Below, piece after piece: positions 11,771 through 25,800 of a DNA stretch of 64,000 nucleotides; within the stretch, counting starts at the first letter, position 1, and every line of letters starts with the position of its first letter. The DNA comes from Petrolisthes cinctipes. Lineage: Eukaryota; Arthropoda; Malacostraca; Decapoda; Porcellanidae. Location of the stretch: assembly GCA_033782935.1 (NCBI GenBank), contig JAWQEG010003694.1:1-64000 (forward strand), in the 5' to 3' direction. The notes under the pieces are model-generated. The model was given only the letters and a program-made list of their open reading frames with translations. It was not told where the DNA came from and did no database searches. The position numbers and the translations under genes are program-made.

Positions 11771-12662
11771 CTCCAACATATTCCCTTCCATCACCAACAC
11801 CTCCTGTTCTTCCTCCTCTATCTTTTTCTTTTTAATCTCCAAACTCTCATCTACACTTTGAAACGACCGTCATACACTACACTGGTCACTATACATCTCT
11901 CTCATGAACTGACCACCACCACCAACAACAACAACAGCAGCAACAACCATAACAACAACAACCATTACAACAACACCATCACCTCTCAGCAAGTACCGTA
12001 GTCACGTAATGTAGGTCGTAGTCCAGTGTACTCTCTTTACCTCTTAACAGCAAAAGAAAAGAAAATAACACATCATACTGTGTCTCGTATATAATGTTGC
12101 CGTGTGTGTGTGTGTGTGTATGTGGAGGAAGTAGAGGGAGGACTAAACGTAAAAAGACAGCTGAATGTTATCTCGCTTGTGATATAATTAAAAGAAAGTC
12201 CAAAATCATGTTCTGTTTCGTTCGAGATGCCTAGACACATTGCGTTTGAAGGAGTGTATGTCGTATTAATGGGGAAAGATTGATGGTCGTAGAGCGAGTG
12301 TTCCAGAATTGACATGCTTAAGGTTTTTATGAATAATTTTGAGAGTGGATGGTAAAGCTTCAATTAAAACAAAAAGAATGTCACAGCAGATTAGGTAGGA
12401 TGACACACTAAACCTTAAAAGCATCAGTATTCTATAAACACAAGAAAAACACCATAAGAGGAAAAACCCGAATGATTGACATAGTCCCGTTATGACGACC
12501 CGTTGAAAAAACAAAAACAAAACAGCGAAAACCAACTACTGTAATAAGAAAAAGGGCTCCTCCTCTGAGTAAAACTTTGTTAACAAGAAATGCATTAGTC
12601 TGACTTCTGACACCTCACTTCTGGTCGTGGGGGCTGTGTTATTGGGCCAGCCTCAGTCGTAA

Positions 12663-12818
12663 TTAAAGGGACCCTGTGATATAGTCAGAAAATTGGAGAT
12701 ATACGAGTTATTCAGATGTTGCCACGAAACACTTTCTATATGGAAGGAACTTGTTTCGTGGCATAGTCAGGAGGAATCAGAAGCCTCCAATTCTCATACA
12801 CGATCACAGGGTCCTTAA
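12663..12818. mobile_element. hairpin MITE, B-type ends, TTAA-bracketed
   Basis: Left end TTAAAGGGACCCTGTGAT and inverted right end TTAAGGACCCTGTGATCG. The right arm contains TTTCGTGGCATAGTCAGGAG. Its right TTAA is shared with the next element. Confidence 0.8.
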
Positions 12819-12990
12819 AGGGGAGGGAGGTTCTATTGTTGGTGAATTGGAATGTCTCTTGATTCCTCCAAACTATGCCATGAATCAGATTCCTTATTAA
12901 TACCATTGAGGGCGTCTGTTTTCTAGAATAGGCTAGCTAGGAGCAACCATAAACCTTCCAATTCACCAACAAGAGAATCTCCCCTTTTGA
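12815..12990. mobile_element. hairpin MITE, A-type ends, abutting a B-type copy
   Basis: It starts at the shared TTAA and has GTTGGTGAATTGGAA and TTCCAATTCACCAAC as facing arms, with GATTCCTCCAAACTATGCCA in the left core. Confidence 0.75.
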
Positions 12991-12998
12991 GTTCTCTA

Positions 12999-12999
<1 letters not shown>

Positions 13000-13044
<45 letters not shown>
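13000..13044. repeat. (ATT)n microsatellite
   Basis: About 14 ATT units after a hairpin MITE. Confidence 0.95.
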
Positions 13045-13046
<2 letters not shown>

Positions 13047-13160
13047 TGTATGTATTAATAGTATTGAAGTGAATGTTTTGTATCAAGTTTGGTATACTTT
13101 CCATATATTATGTTTAATGAATATATTGATAAATTTATATATTTATTCTTCTGTTCACAG

Positions 13161-13192
13161 GGCGAGGAGATGATGAAACGGATCGAGCAAGT
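13161..13192 (+). CDS. CLASP: CLASP exon: acidic stretch after TOG1 (first exon seen)
   Basis: A short exon lies between a ctgttcacag acceptor and a perfect gtgagt donor. With one base supplied by an exon upstream of the window it reads [10 protein letters not shown] and leaves in phase 0, which is what the next exon needs. CLASPs have a D/E-rich string followed by R-x-S just after TOG1, so position and composition fit. At 32 nt the call rests on phase, splice sites and weak similarity. Confidence 0.6.
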
Positions 13193-13790
13193 GTGAGTAT
13201 TGGTAAAAGTTTTGTTACATATAATTATGATGAGTCAGATTAGTACAGAGTCAGTCAGTCACCCACAGTCACATGAACGAGTTAGACTGTAGTGTGTTGA
13301 TTTTAGAGGGTAATACACGTTTGCTACATTGGAGAGCCTTGATTCCTCCAAAGTTTGTCATGCAGGAAACAGGACCAATGAATAATATAAAATGGTATCC
13401 TGTTGCTTGGAATAGTTTGGAGGAATTAGTTGCTCAGAAGTTACCAACACTGTAATACCCCCTTATGTTGATATTTCATATTCAGTGGTTAATTAAATGC
13501 TTCATATTATTTTCATTGCTTTTGTATCTAAGGTGTGGTTTACTGGTCCTTCTTATTATTTTTATAAGTCTTATCTAGTTCGTGTTATTGCTAAGTTATT
13601 TACGAAAGTTGTGATTAATTAAGATGCATAGAATAATATAAGGTTTGCTATAATATTGATAATGATGTATATACTGTATAGAAGAATTCAATCCACTACC
13701 ACAAGGAAAATATAGATGGCAAACCCCTGAGTTAATTATAATGTGTTTATATTCTTTGGTAACTGACAAACATACGAGCCTATAGAAATA

Positions 13791-13843
<53 letters not shown>

Positions 13844-14443
13844 CACTTTTAGTTATACATTTTCCACAGAGAACGAATGAGTGATCCAGGGAGAGATTAA
13901 ATTTATACTACAGATACCGCGATAGAAAAAAAAATTACTTCATATTCCGCGATAACTTATATTTTCTACATCAGAAATGTCAGTATAAAGTTATATATAA
14001 ACCTCGAGTCGTCTAAAACTATCCTGATGTGGGAGTCTGTCGAAGCTTGGAGGGAGAATAAGCTAAATAGCCAGTTCACCGACCTCCTCCTCACTCCTGT
14101 TCTTTCTTGCCTTCCTTACCCTCCACCGTCTCTGTCTGCTTCTGCTGTGATCTCATACCCAGACATCTCTTTATATATAAGCATTGGAAACTTAGAGAGG
14201 GAGATGGAGGGTAGGGGGACTTGTGGTTGGTTTGTTTGTTTGTGTTTTGATATATATATACTGCCCTGAGTGTGTGTTATTATGGATGTGTAGATTAGTG
14301 TGTGTGAAGTTTAGTTGGATGCAGTGTCTGTGTGTGGGTTGGAGAGATTGGAGGGGAGAGAGGGGGTTTTGGGGGTGTGGAGGTGGTAGTGGTGGGAAGA
14401 GGTTGGGTGGTGAGTTGCCTGTGGGTGTTTTTTTTTATTTAGA

Positions 14444-14479
<36 letters not shown>

Positions 14480-17400
14480 CGTGATGTGGGGTTGGGGGCG
14501 GTGTTGGTAATGGTGAGAGAAATGATTGTGGTCATGGGGGTGATAATAGTAACAATATGTGTGACAGAACAATATTGTGATGGTGATAGATGTGTGTGTA
14601 GCAAGCAGGCAACCTTTATGTATATAGTTGTACATGTATATAGCGTTACATGTGAGGAATGATGGTGGTGGTGGTAATTAAGAATGTGGCATTGTTGGAG
14701 CATTGTAATATTAGATAGTGGTGATGATAAAAGATATGTGATGATAATGGTGTAATTGATAAAGAGAGGATAATTATGGTGGCAGAGGAGGTGTTGTTTA
14801 GGGGGGAATGGTGATGACAAGGCGTATTAGTGTCAAATATTCGTGAATGATCTTTGAGTAAATTTAAAACGAGGTGATGTAGGAGTAGACACAGTGGGAG
14901 AGGAGGGGGGGGGGAGGTTGAGGCAAGAGTGAGAGAGAGCTTGGGTGTGGTCATGTCGATAGAAGAAAGTAACTGATGGAATAGAAGGTTTTGTTAGTGG
15001 TAGAGAGAGTTGTTAGAGGAGGAATGGAAGGAGAAGGAAGAGGAAGAATGGGAGTGGATGGTTAGGGGTCAGGAAAGTGTGTGAGTGTGTAGGGGTTTGT
15101 TTATTTAAGATTGGTGTGGGTACTGGAAGTGAGTAGCTGATTAATTGTTATTTTAGTGATATACTTGTGAATGGTAGTGCAAGAATGTACATAACTTGAT
15201 ATTGTGTATGTAGAAGGAATCAAGTGTTGACTGCTGTTGGTACGAATTGCACTGTATACATAACACACACACACACACACACACTCTCTCTTTCTTTCTC
15301 TCTCTCTCTCTCTCACTCACTCACTCACTCATTCTGTAAGGGAGTTCAATGTTTTTAGCATCCAAAAAAAATTGTGTGTGTGTGTACTGTACATAGTTAC
15401 AAACACCCAAACGACAAAAGGTCATAGTTAAGATGCTTTCTCGGTAAGATACTGATATGATAAGATAGACTCTAGAAGTAGAAGAATACAGTTGTCTTGT
15501 AGATATTGCATTAGTTAAAACAATATACAGTACATGAAGCCACGATGACAACCAAGTGAAATAGAAATACATACATGAATTGAATCTGAATATGGAAGTT
15601 CTGTATTGATTCAGGAATGGGTATATAAGGCTGTGTAGAAAAGACTGTGTTGGTGGGAGGCAGACATTGTGTAGGGATGGATAGAGGTAGATGTGATGAT
15701 TAGTGATACTGGAAAGGATAGAGAGGAATGTATGAGTTATGTTGTGGAAGATGTGGTGATGCGGGGAGAAGAATTTGTGGGTGTTTATGTTAGGGAATAT
15801 GTGGTGGTGTATGGTGCAGGGAGAGGAAAACAAAGGAATGCACAGGAAATTAAAGAGCAGCAGATGTGGGGGTTAAGTTGGGGAAGATATGGTGGTGGAG
15901 AAATAGACAGAGAATAATATCACCTACAAACAAAATATAAATGAACCAAATAGATAGATAAACAAACAAACAAACAAAGCAGATGGTGTAGTTCAAAGAA
16001 GCGTAGAATGTATATACAGTACAGTGTAATGTGTAGTGAAGGGACGGGTGGAGAAAAAAATGTGGACTTTGGAAATGATTATAGAATGTGGAGGAGTGTG
16101 TGTAGAGAGGAGTGAACACACGGACGGATACACATTCCAGTGATTATATGTTACAGACGAGTGCATAGTAGTGTAAATTTGGGGTGCAATTTTGTCTTAT
16201 AGTTATCGAAGAAGCCAAGGAATAATATGAGGGGCCGGTACATTGTTGTGAAGATGCGGGAAAAAATATAGAGAATGCCTGTGTAAATTTGTGGTGTGTT
16301 TTTGTGGTGTAATTTTGTCTTGGACTGCATTATATTTACGGGAAAAGAAAGGCAAGATATTAAATGAGGGATCCGGTACATTTTCGCCAGATTAACGAAA
16401 AGCTGCAGAATAGTTATAGATGTTTTTAGTTGCGTGTGGCTCGCCCTAAAGTTAATTAAAGGGGTAGTACAGTGTTGGTGGTATATCTGGAGCAACTGAT
16501 TCCTTCCAAGTAGTCCAAACAACATGCTACTACTATTTTTTTTTTTTTTTTTTTATCTGGTCCTGTTTCCTGGCATACTTAGGAGGAATCAAGGCGCACT
16601 AATGTACAGTCGTGGACAATAATATCCATCCACGACTGTACCAAAAGTATTACCATCTTAACACAACACCAACACCAGCGGCGGGCCACTTAAGGAACCC
16701 TATGATGCAGTAGAAAAATTGGAGGTAAATGAGTCCGTCAAATACCGTCACGAAACACTACCTATATGGAAGGAGCTTGTTTCGTGGCATGGTCAGGTGG
16801 AATCAGAAGCCTCCAATTTTCATACACGTTCACAGGGTCCTTAACTAACAAAGAGTGTCTCCCTCACCAGCGTTCACTGCCCCGTCGACCACTTGCTCTC
16901 CGCAGGAAGGTAATACACGGACACCAAGATGCACACTCATTGTTACCCCCTTACCCCCACCCCCTCGCCTCGCCTCGCCTCGCCGCCCGGCCTTGTGCTA
17001 TGGCTTGTCTGTCTGTCTGTATGTCTGCCTCATAACAACACCACCACCCACACCTGCCCCCCATCCCCCCACTACCCAACTCACTAACTAACCAATAAAG
17101 TGGGTGTGGAGAAGAAAGAAGGGCGGTGTAGTATAATGTGAATTGAACTCATACTTATCAATGACTTTATTAAAATTTATTCATGTGTATTTACTTTAAA
17201 CTTATTCAGATACTTATCATTATAGACGCAAAACTACTTATTGGATTTTCTTTCATCTTTTCACTCTCCGTATCTCACTAAAAATATATATTAATTATAG
17301 CACACATCATAATTATTGTACACTCTTAATTAATCGCCACACTTTCAACAGGGACAGAGAGAGAGAGAGAGGATATAATTATAATTTAAGTTCTCTCTTC

Positions 17401-19860
17401 CTCTATAATAAATTGTGATCCTTTTGTGAGTAATTCAAGCCTATCAGTAACGTAAAAATTATAATACATTAGCACAAGGTGTCCCGAACCTATGTATATT
17501 AGTACTAAGTGTCACATTCTATGGAAATAATTGAGGAAGAAGAATAGAGAAATGAACAACAACAGTACAGTCACCAACCAACACAACACTGTCGCCTTTT
17601 GTTGCCAAGTCATGCACCACTCGTAATGGTACCGTAAACTTCACAGACTCGTGAACTGAAGGAACAAACAAACACTAGAGAATTAAGTTTATTCATTTGC
17701 CCTCGGGATACTGAAATCTTAAATGTAATTTTTATAATGTAATGTGATGCTCTCGGCAAGGCGACAGCACTGTTGTTGACAAGTGTAACATTACTCTGAA
17801 AATAAAAGTCTAAGTAACTGTCCCGGTTTGAAGTGATGGCTGTTGTACAGTTCATGGCAAAAAATACTTGGAACAATCACGTGGAGAAGAACGGCCATTA
17901 GAGAGGTCTTAAATCTAAAATGTTTGTTTAGTTGAATTGGAAAGTACTGATTCCTTCAAAACAGTAGGGGACCTGTGGTGTTGTTGTATTGTTTGGAGGG
18001 CTACATTTGACTCCAGTCCACCTAACAAGAGATTATAAATTATACTCGCCCACAAATTATTACGTACACCCCATTAAGGAACCCAGTGATGTAGTCAGAA
18101 AATTGGAGTGAGTCCTTCAAATACTGCCACGAATCACACACACCTATATGGAAGAAGCTTGTTTCGTGGTATAGTCAATAAGAATCAGAAGCCTCCAATT
18201 ATCATACACGATCACAGGGTCCTTAAGTGTATTTCACTGTGTATTTATTGGGTTGTACAATCACGAATTCAAGACAACATTATCATCAAAATTCACCATC
18301 GTAGCAGAGAGGCGACACAACTTCATCTAATTTGACCCCGACTAGTACACTGCATGGGAGGGCAATATTAACTCTGTCCTGATCCAAAACACTGCAATGT
18401 AAATCTCCATCAACCTCGCATCCCACTCCTCCCGACCATCGCTCTGTCCTGATCCAAAACACTGCAATGTAAATCTCCATCAACCTCGCATCCCACTCCT
18501 CCCGACCATCGCTTCATGAGTTGATAGAGATTCATATTGTGTTCCTCGGATTAGGACAGAAATATTGGACCCCTGTGTACCTCCTCTGTGCCTAAAAAGA
18601 AGAAAATGTAATCTGTACCACACTTTTCTTTCTCCTCCTCCTCCACGCCTCTCAAGCTCACAATTCCAGCGTGATGAGTGTTGAGTAAAACTTTAATGAT
18701 TATGTTGGTTGTTTATTTTACACTGTATGGGACCCTGTGATGTAGTCAGAAAAAAAAAGTGGAGATAAATGAGTCCTTCATATATTGCCACGAAATACGT
18801 CCTATATGAAAGAAGCTTGTCTTTCTTGGCATGGTCAGAAGGAATCAGAAGCCTCCAATTTTCATACACCATCACGGGGTCCTTCAGAGGGTAATAGTAT
18901 ACTTTTGATATGTACATTAGAGCGCCGTATTCTTCCAAAGTATACCAGGAAATAGAACCAGATACCAAAATAATGGTGTCTTGTTGCTTGGAATTGTTTG
19001 GAGGAATCAGTTGCTCCAAATATACCAGCACTATACTACCCCATATCTTTTTATTTATTTTATTTTTTATTTTATTTTTATATTTATTTATTTATTTTTT
19101 GGATAAATCGTGTGAGTGGTAAGTACCTTTATGAGTGCATTAAATTGTTTGTTTTTCCTTTGTTTTTTAATTGATTTTTGGAGTGATAATCTGATCTAGC
19201 AAAGAGTGTGTTGATTAAAACACTAATTTGGTTCGTATTTTAACCACCAAATCTATAATTACAACCACACATTGTATATTATTGTCTGTATTAAGGGGAT
19301 ACTGTATAAAAAAATAAATTGGAAGGCAACTGATTCCCTTAATTAAGGACCCTGTGATCGTGTATAAATATTGGAGGCTTCTGATTCCTCCTGATCATGC
19401 CGCGAAACAGGCTCCTTCAGTACAGTATGGGTGGTGTTTCGTAGCAATATTTGAAGGACTCGTTTATCTCCAATTTTCAGACTACATTACAGGGTCTCTT
19501 AAGTGGGGGTTCTTTTGAGTGTAAATTTGTGGGTTACTGATTCCTCTAAACTATGCCACGAAACAGATCCCCCGTTTAAGTAACATTAGGGTCGTCTGTT
19601 TTCTGGGATAGTTTGGAGGGATCACAGACCTTCCAATTCCCGTACAAGAAAATCTCCCCTGAAAAGTATGCAAGTACTTCAGTGAATGAGTATTAGTGTA
19701 TTTTGGAGGAATCCGATTCCTTCCACTTCCACCACCACCACAACAACATTAATTCTTACCCTTCTTATGCTACCCCTTACACACACACACTGGCGAGGAT
19801 TGCATGCTCTTCACAACTTCACTATTTATCGACTCTGTTTCTCTCTCTTGGATCCGCTTG

Positions 19861-19899
<39 letters not shown>

Positions 19900-22800
19900 T
19901 CTCTAATAGCCACACCTTTCGCTGCACCATATTACCATATAAACTGGTTTAATTGTACAGGTACCATGATGCTGGAAGGAAATACAAGTGTTAGTTCTGT
20001 ATGAGTATGTTACAGGCACAGGTGATTTTATATTGATTAGGAAGGTTATATAGAACTGTTTTGTTGTTGTTGTTGAAGGGGATAGTATACATTTGGTACA
20101 TTAGAGTGCCCGTGATTCATCCAAAATATATAATTATGCCAGGAAACAGAATCAGATTGACAAAAATAATGGTGATCTGTTGCTCGGGATAGTTTGGGGG
20201 AATCAGTTGCTCCAGATTTACCAACACTGTACTATCTCCTTTCGTACAAAATGTGTAATACAGAATCATAATTATACTGTACTGTTATCAATAATGTGTC
20301 AAGTTTGCCGCGGTAGTTTTTAAATGGTTGCATGCTGCCAAGACAGTCACGTGTACAAGGGTTAAGAAATTAGGTCATCAGTGGTCACAGCTTTGAGGGA
20401 ATGAATGTACAGTTACGCCCAATAATAATAATAATAATGGGAAACTATTGTATCTTGTCTCTGTGATATTGGTACGGTACTTCAGATTCCCTAAGTTGGC
20501 TAATAATAATAATAATAATAATAATGCAGGACTGTTGATCGTGGCTGTACAGTATATGTGTTGTATGATTCAAAGAACACTTGATTAGGGGATTATATGA
20601 CTCAGGAATAATAATGTTGTAGCTGTGAAGGGAGTAAAATGATGGAGCAAGTCACCAAATATTGTATAGTCGGGAAACAATAATATCTGGACACCTCCAG
20701 TGGCTTTTGTCAACAACTCCACAAATAAACACATCATTGGAACACTAAGTTAATTAATGAATGACTGCAAGGCATTAACTGGTTACTGGGATACTTCGAC
20801 CAATCACAGACTATGATACAAACGTTATCATTCCATTCATGTATTGTATCTGCCACTGATGTGTTTATGTTTGTTGTTGTTGACAGAAGATGCTAAAGGT
20901 GTTCATTTACGTACTTTAGTTGTGAAGGGGGGAGACTAATAATTGGTAAAGAATAGCATTGGACAGACAAACCAACTAAATTTTTAATGGGGAATAGAGA
21001 AGCTCCATTTTACCAACATTAATATCATCACCATCATCCTTATTCTCCTTCTCCCTCTCCCTCTCCCTCTCCCTCTCACTCTCCTTCTCCCTCTCCCTCT
21101 CACTCTCCTTCTCCCTCTCCTTCTCCCTCTCCCTCTCCCTCTCCCTCTCTTTCTCCTCCCTCTCCTTCTCCTCCCTCTCTTTCTCCTCCCTCTCCTTCTC
21201 CTCCCTCTCCTTCTCCTCCCTCTCCTTCTCCTCCCTCTCCTTCTCCTCCCTCTCCCTCTCCCTCTCCTTCTCCTCCTCCTCCCTCTCCCTCTCCTTCTCC
21301 TCCCTCTCCCTCTCCTCCCTCTCCCTCTCCTTCTCCTCCCTCTCCCTCTCCTTCTCCTCCCTCTCCCTCTCCTTCTCCCTCTCCCTCTCCTTCTCCTCCC
21401 TCTCCCTCTCCTTCTCCTCCCTCTCCCTCTCCTTCTCCTCCCTCTCCCTCTCCTTCTCCTCCCTCTCCCTCTCCTTCTCCACCCTCTCCCTCTCCTTCTC
21501 CTCCCTCTCCTTCTCCTCCCTCTCCTTCTCCTCCCTCTCCTTCTCCTCCCTCTCCTTCTCCTCCCTCTCCTTCTCCCTCTCCTTCTCCTTCTCCTTCTCC
21601 TTCTCCTCCTCCTCCCTCTCCTCCTCCTTCTCCTCCTCCCTCTCCCTCTCCCTCTCCCTCTCCCTCTCCCTCTCCCTCTCCTTCTCCTCCCTCTCCCTCT
21701 CCTTCTCCTCCCTCTCCCTCTCCTTCTCCTTCTCCTTCTCCTCCCTCTCCTCCCTCTCCCACTCCTCCCTCTCCCACTCCTCCCTCTCCCACTCCTCCCT
21801 CTCCCACTCCTCCCTCTCCCACTCCTCCCTCTCCCACTCCTCCCTCTCCCACTCCTCCCTCTTCTCCTTTTCCCTCTTCTCCTTTTCTCTCTTCTCCCTC
21901 TCCCTCTTCTTCTCCCTCTCCCTCTTCTCCTTCTCCCTCTTCTCCTTCTCCCTCTCCTCCTTCTCCCTCTCCTCCTTCTCCCTCTCCCTCTTCTCCTCCT
22001 CCCTCTCCCTCTTCTCCTCCTCCCTCTCCCTCTTCTCCTCCTCCCTCTCCCTCTCCCTCTCCTTCTCCCTCTCCCTCTTCTCCTCCCTCTCCCTCTTCTC
22101 CTCCCTCTCCCTCTTCTCCTCCCTCTCCCTCTTCTCCTCCCTCTCCCTCTTCTCCTCCCTCTCCCTCTTCTCCTCCCTCTCCCTCTTCTCCTCCCTCTCC
22201 CTCTCCTCCTCCCTCTCCCTCTCCTCCTCCCTCTCCCTCTCCTCCTCCCTCTCCCTCTTCTCCTCCCTCTCCCTCTTCTCCTCCTTCTCCCTCTCCCTCT
22301 TCTCCTCCCTCTCCCTCTTCTCCTCCTCCCTCTCCCTCTTCTCCTTCTCCCTTTCCCTCTTCTCCTCCTCCCTCTCCCTCTTCTCCTCCTCCCTCTCCCT
22401 CTTCTCCTCCTCCCTCTCCCTCTTCTCCTCCTCCCTTTCCCTCTTCTCCTCCTCCCTCTCCCTCTTCTCCTCATCCCTCTCCCTCTTCTCCTCATCCCTC
22501 TCCCTCTTCTCCTCCTCCCTCTCCCTCTGCTCCTCATCCCTCTCCCTCTTACTCCCTCTCCCTCTTCTCCTCTTACTCCCTCTCCCTCTTCTCCTCCTAC
22601 TCCCTCTCCCTCTTCTCCTCCTACTCCCTCTCCCTCTTCTCCGCTTACTCCCTCTCCCTCTTCTCCTCCTACTCCCTCTCCCTCTTCTCCGCTTACTCCC
22701 TCTCCCTCTTCTCCTCCTACTCCCTCTCCCTCTTCTCCTCCTACTCCCTCTCCCTCTTCTCCTCCTACTCCCTCTCCCTCTTCTCCTCCTACTCCCTCTC

Positions 22801-25800
22801 CCTCTTCTCCTCCTACTCCCTCTCCCTCTTCTCCTCCTACTCCCTCTCCCTCTTCTCCTCCTACTCCCTCTCCTCCTCCTACTCCCTCTCCTCCTCCCTC
22901 TCCCTCTTCTCCTCCCTCTCCCTCTTCTCCTCATCCCTCTCCCTCTTCTCCTCATCCCTCTCCCTCTTCTCCTCATCCCTCTTCTCCTCATCCCTCTTCT
23001 CCTCCTACTCCCTCTTCTCCTCCTACTCCCTCTTCTCCTCCTACTCCCTCTTCTCCTCCTACTCCCTCTTCTCCTCCTCCCCCTCCCTCTTCTCATTCTC
23101 CTCCTCCCCCTCCCTCTTCTCATTCTCCTCCTCCCCCTCCCTCTTCTCATTCTCCTCCTCCCCCTCCCTCTTCTCATTCTCCTCCTCCCCCTCATCATCA
23201 TCACCACCACCATTTCAATTGTCATCATCATCTTACTCCCCTTGTAATGATGAGAATTTGGATGTGTTTGTTGTTGCCTGCTGTGTACTATGGTATGCAC
23301 GTTGTCGTAAGTTTAGGTACTGTACATAACCCTTCCTTTGGACCGATCTTCTGTATTCCACCCATAAGGTCTCTTTTCTTTCTTATCTACTTATCAAAGC
23401 CGATGATACTTGCCATGTAAGTTTAGCCCCATTCCCCTTTTATATTCTATCACTCCACCTTGCTGAGTTAACTTAGTACCATTTCCCTTTTTTCTACTAT
23501 AACTCCAATTGGATTATAAATGGATGGTGGGATGTTGAAGTTTGAGAACTGAGGATACATTTACAGTACCAGACCTTCCAAAATGTCACAAGTTTGAATT
23601 CATCTTTTTGATAGTTATTGATCAGACCCTTTACCTTTTGGAGTGAGTGTATACAGTAGTACTATGTGTTGTATTGAGATACTCGAGGTGTAACTCATTG
23701 AAAGTATGGGTTTTGGAGTATGCGTGTCTGTGTGTGGGGTGTGTCATTGTCACACTTCTCAAAGGTACAACCATGCCCACTAGTCCTGCAACACCTTCTA
23801 ATGAAATGACCTCAAAGAATGTCATGTTGGTTCATACATAATATTCACTCAAATTCTTTATGTTCTTTCACCTGAGGCAGGATATTTACCTTCATGTTTT
23901 GAAAAGACTATCAGCGTGAAAAGTTAAGGAGCTGATGGGGGCGAGGTCAAGTATCGTCAGCTAAGAAATTTAATAGACTCTACTACTCTAGCCCTTTGAG
24001 AGTTAGTGGTTTTTCCTGGGTTAAATAAAATCATCTTGAGATAGTCATAATACAGTTCAGGTATATTGGAGGGCTACCGATTCATCCAAATTATGCCACG
24101 AAGCAGATTCCCTGTTAGTAACATTGAGGTCGTCTGTTTTCCTGGCATAGTTTGGAAGAATCAGTAACCCGCCAGTACAGTATATTTTGTTGACCCTGTG
24201 TATTCATCGTTTTCCTCTGTCATGGATAAAATAATTGTCTCGAGTTAGTAAGAATACTGTACGATGATAAATGGCACTCTCTCTCAAAAGGCTGCAAAAC
24301 ACACTCTTCTGCCTCTTGCAATTTAATATCAAGATAGATAGTAGCAATAGACTTTAGCAACCAATATCTCTAAATTTTCTGACTGCAGGAGGTCATATTC
24401 TGTTGTTGACGATGTGGAGGGCTACTGATTTTCCCAGATTGTGTTACAAAACAGATCCTCCTATTAGTATACTAAGGCAATGATCCGTTTCCTGGCATAG
24501 TTTGGAGGAATCAGTATCCCTCCAATGAACTCACAAAATATGATGACCTCTTCAATCATTCATCACTTTTTTTTTTGTTGACCTCTGTCTCTCCTTCCTT
24601 CCTTCCCTCCCTTCCTGTCCTGCTCTGCCATCAGCCACTCGTGCACAAAGGAGCGACAGGCAAGGTAGATTTTGTTTTTCTTTTCCGATAGAAAACTAGC
24701 TTATGTATATTTTATTTTGTACAGTAGGGTTAAGAGAAGAGAGAGAGCATAATTATGATGTGTAAGGTGGGAGGTAAATAGCAGTGCATCAGAGAGTAGA
24801 AGGGAAAATATTTATATGCTGTACTGTACTATAAAACTTTTATCATTCACCTGTACTGTATTGTTTACCTCCCCCTTTACATAATTATACACGTGTCCAT
24901 TATAAATAGGTCACAGAAGAAAGCATGAATTGTTTAAGGACCCCATGTGATATAGTCTGATAATTGGAGGTTAGTGAGTCCTTCAAACATTGCCATGAAA
25001 CAACCTATATTGAAGGAGCTTGTTTCATGGCATAGTAAGAAAGAATTAGAAGCCATCAAGTCTCATACACGGTACTCAGTGCATGCATGGTGAAAGCCTT
25101 GATGGTTTATATAGTTTTATATAGGTTGTATTATATCATGCATGGTTATTATAGTGGAAATACAGATACAGCTGAGAAATGTATAGTTTGTAGTGTAGCA
25201 TCATGTTGACAGATTATAGAAAATAGAGGTCATACAGGAAGAAGCCTTTAACATTATTCTATTGAATTTTTCTTTCCATTTATTCTCTTTTCTTTATATT
25301 CTTAAACGTTTGAATACATGTTGCCGATCCCTCGAAAATGACTCTTGCAACAGGTGCACACATGGTTGAAATTCATACAGTATGAATTTTCATTCCCCAT
25401 TAGCTTTTATAAGGGAAGTATAGTAACTTGATGTGGACAAATTGCAGCCTACATAGCCCTCCAATCTCTGTTGTGAAATACTTCCCCTTGTCTCATACAT
25501 AGGGATTCTATTTCCTTGCACAGTTTGGAGGAATCGGTAATCACCCTCGAATTTCCCACAACAGATTACTCCCCATAAAAATTGGCTCAAATAAAGGCTC
25601 CTCCTCCGACTAAGGTTATCCACTACAGAGCATAATAAATACAGTACAGTATATATGGCATAGCTACTCTGCATGGCGAACAAATATTTTAGAATGCCTA
25701 TCAAATGTGGAAGCTTTTTTTTTATTGCTGTATTATTATTCCATTGACATATGAAACTTTAGATATCCACACGGAACTGTTTTTCCAGCTTTCTATTTCC

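Noticed and set aside
11332..12001. Ser/Phe/Pro-rich + strand frames
   Set aside because: They derive from the 23-bp minisatellite; two frames are open in parallel.
20976..23300. 774-codon - strand open frame, Arg/Glu-rich
   Set aside because: It is the translation of a polypurine repeat. All three - strand frames are open, with no start context, domain or splice evidence.
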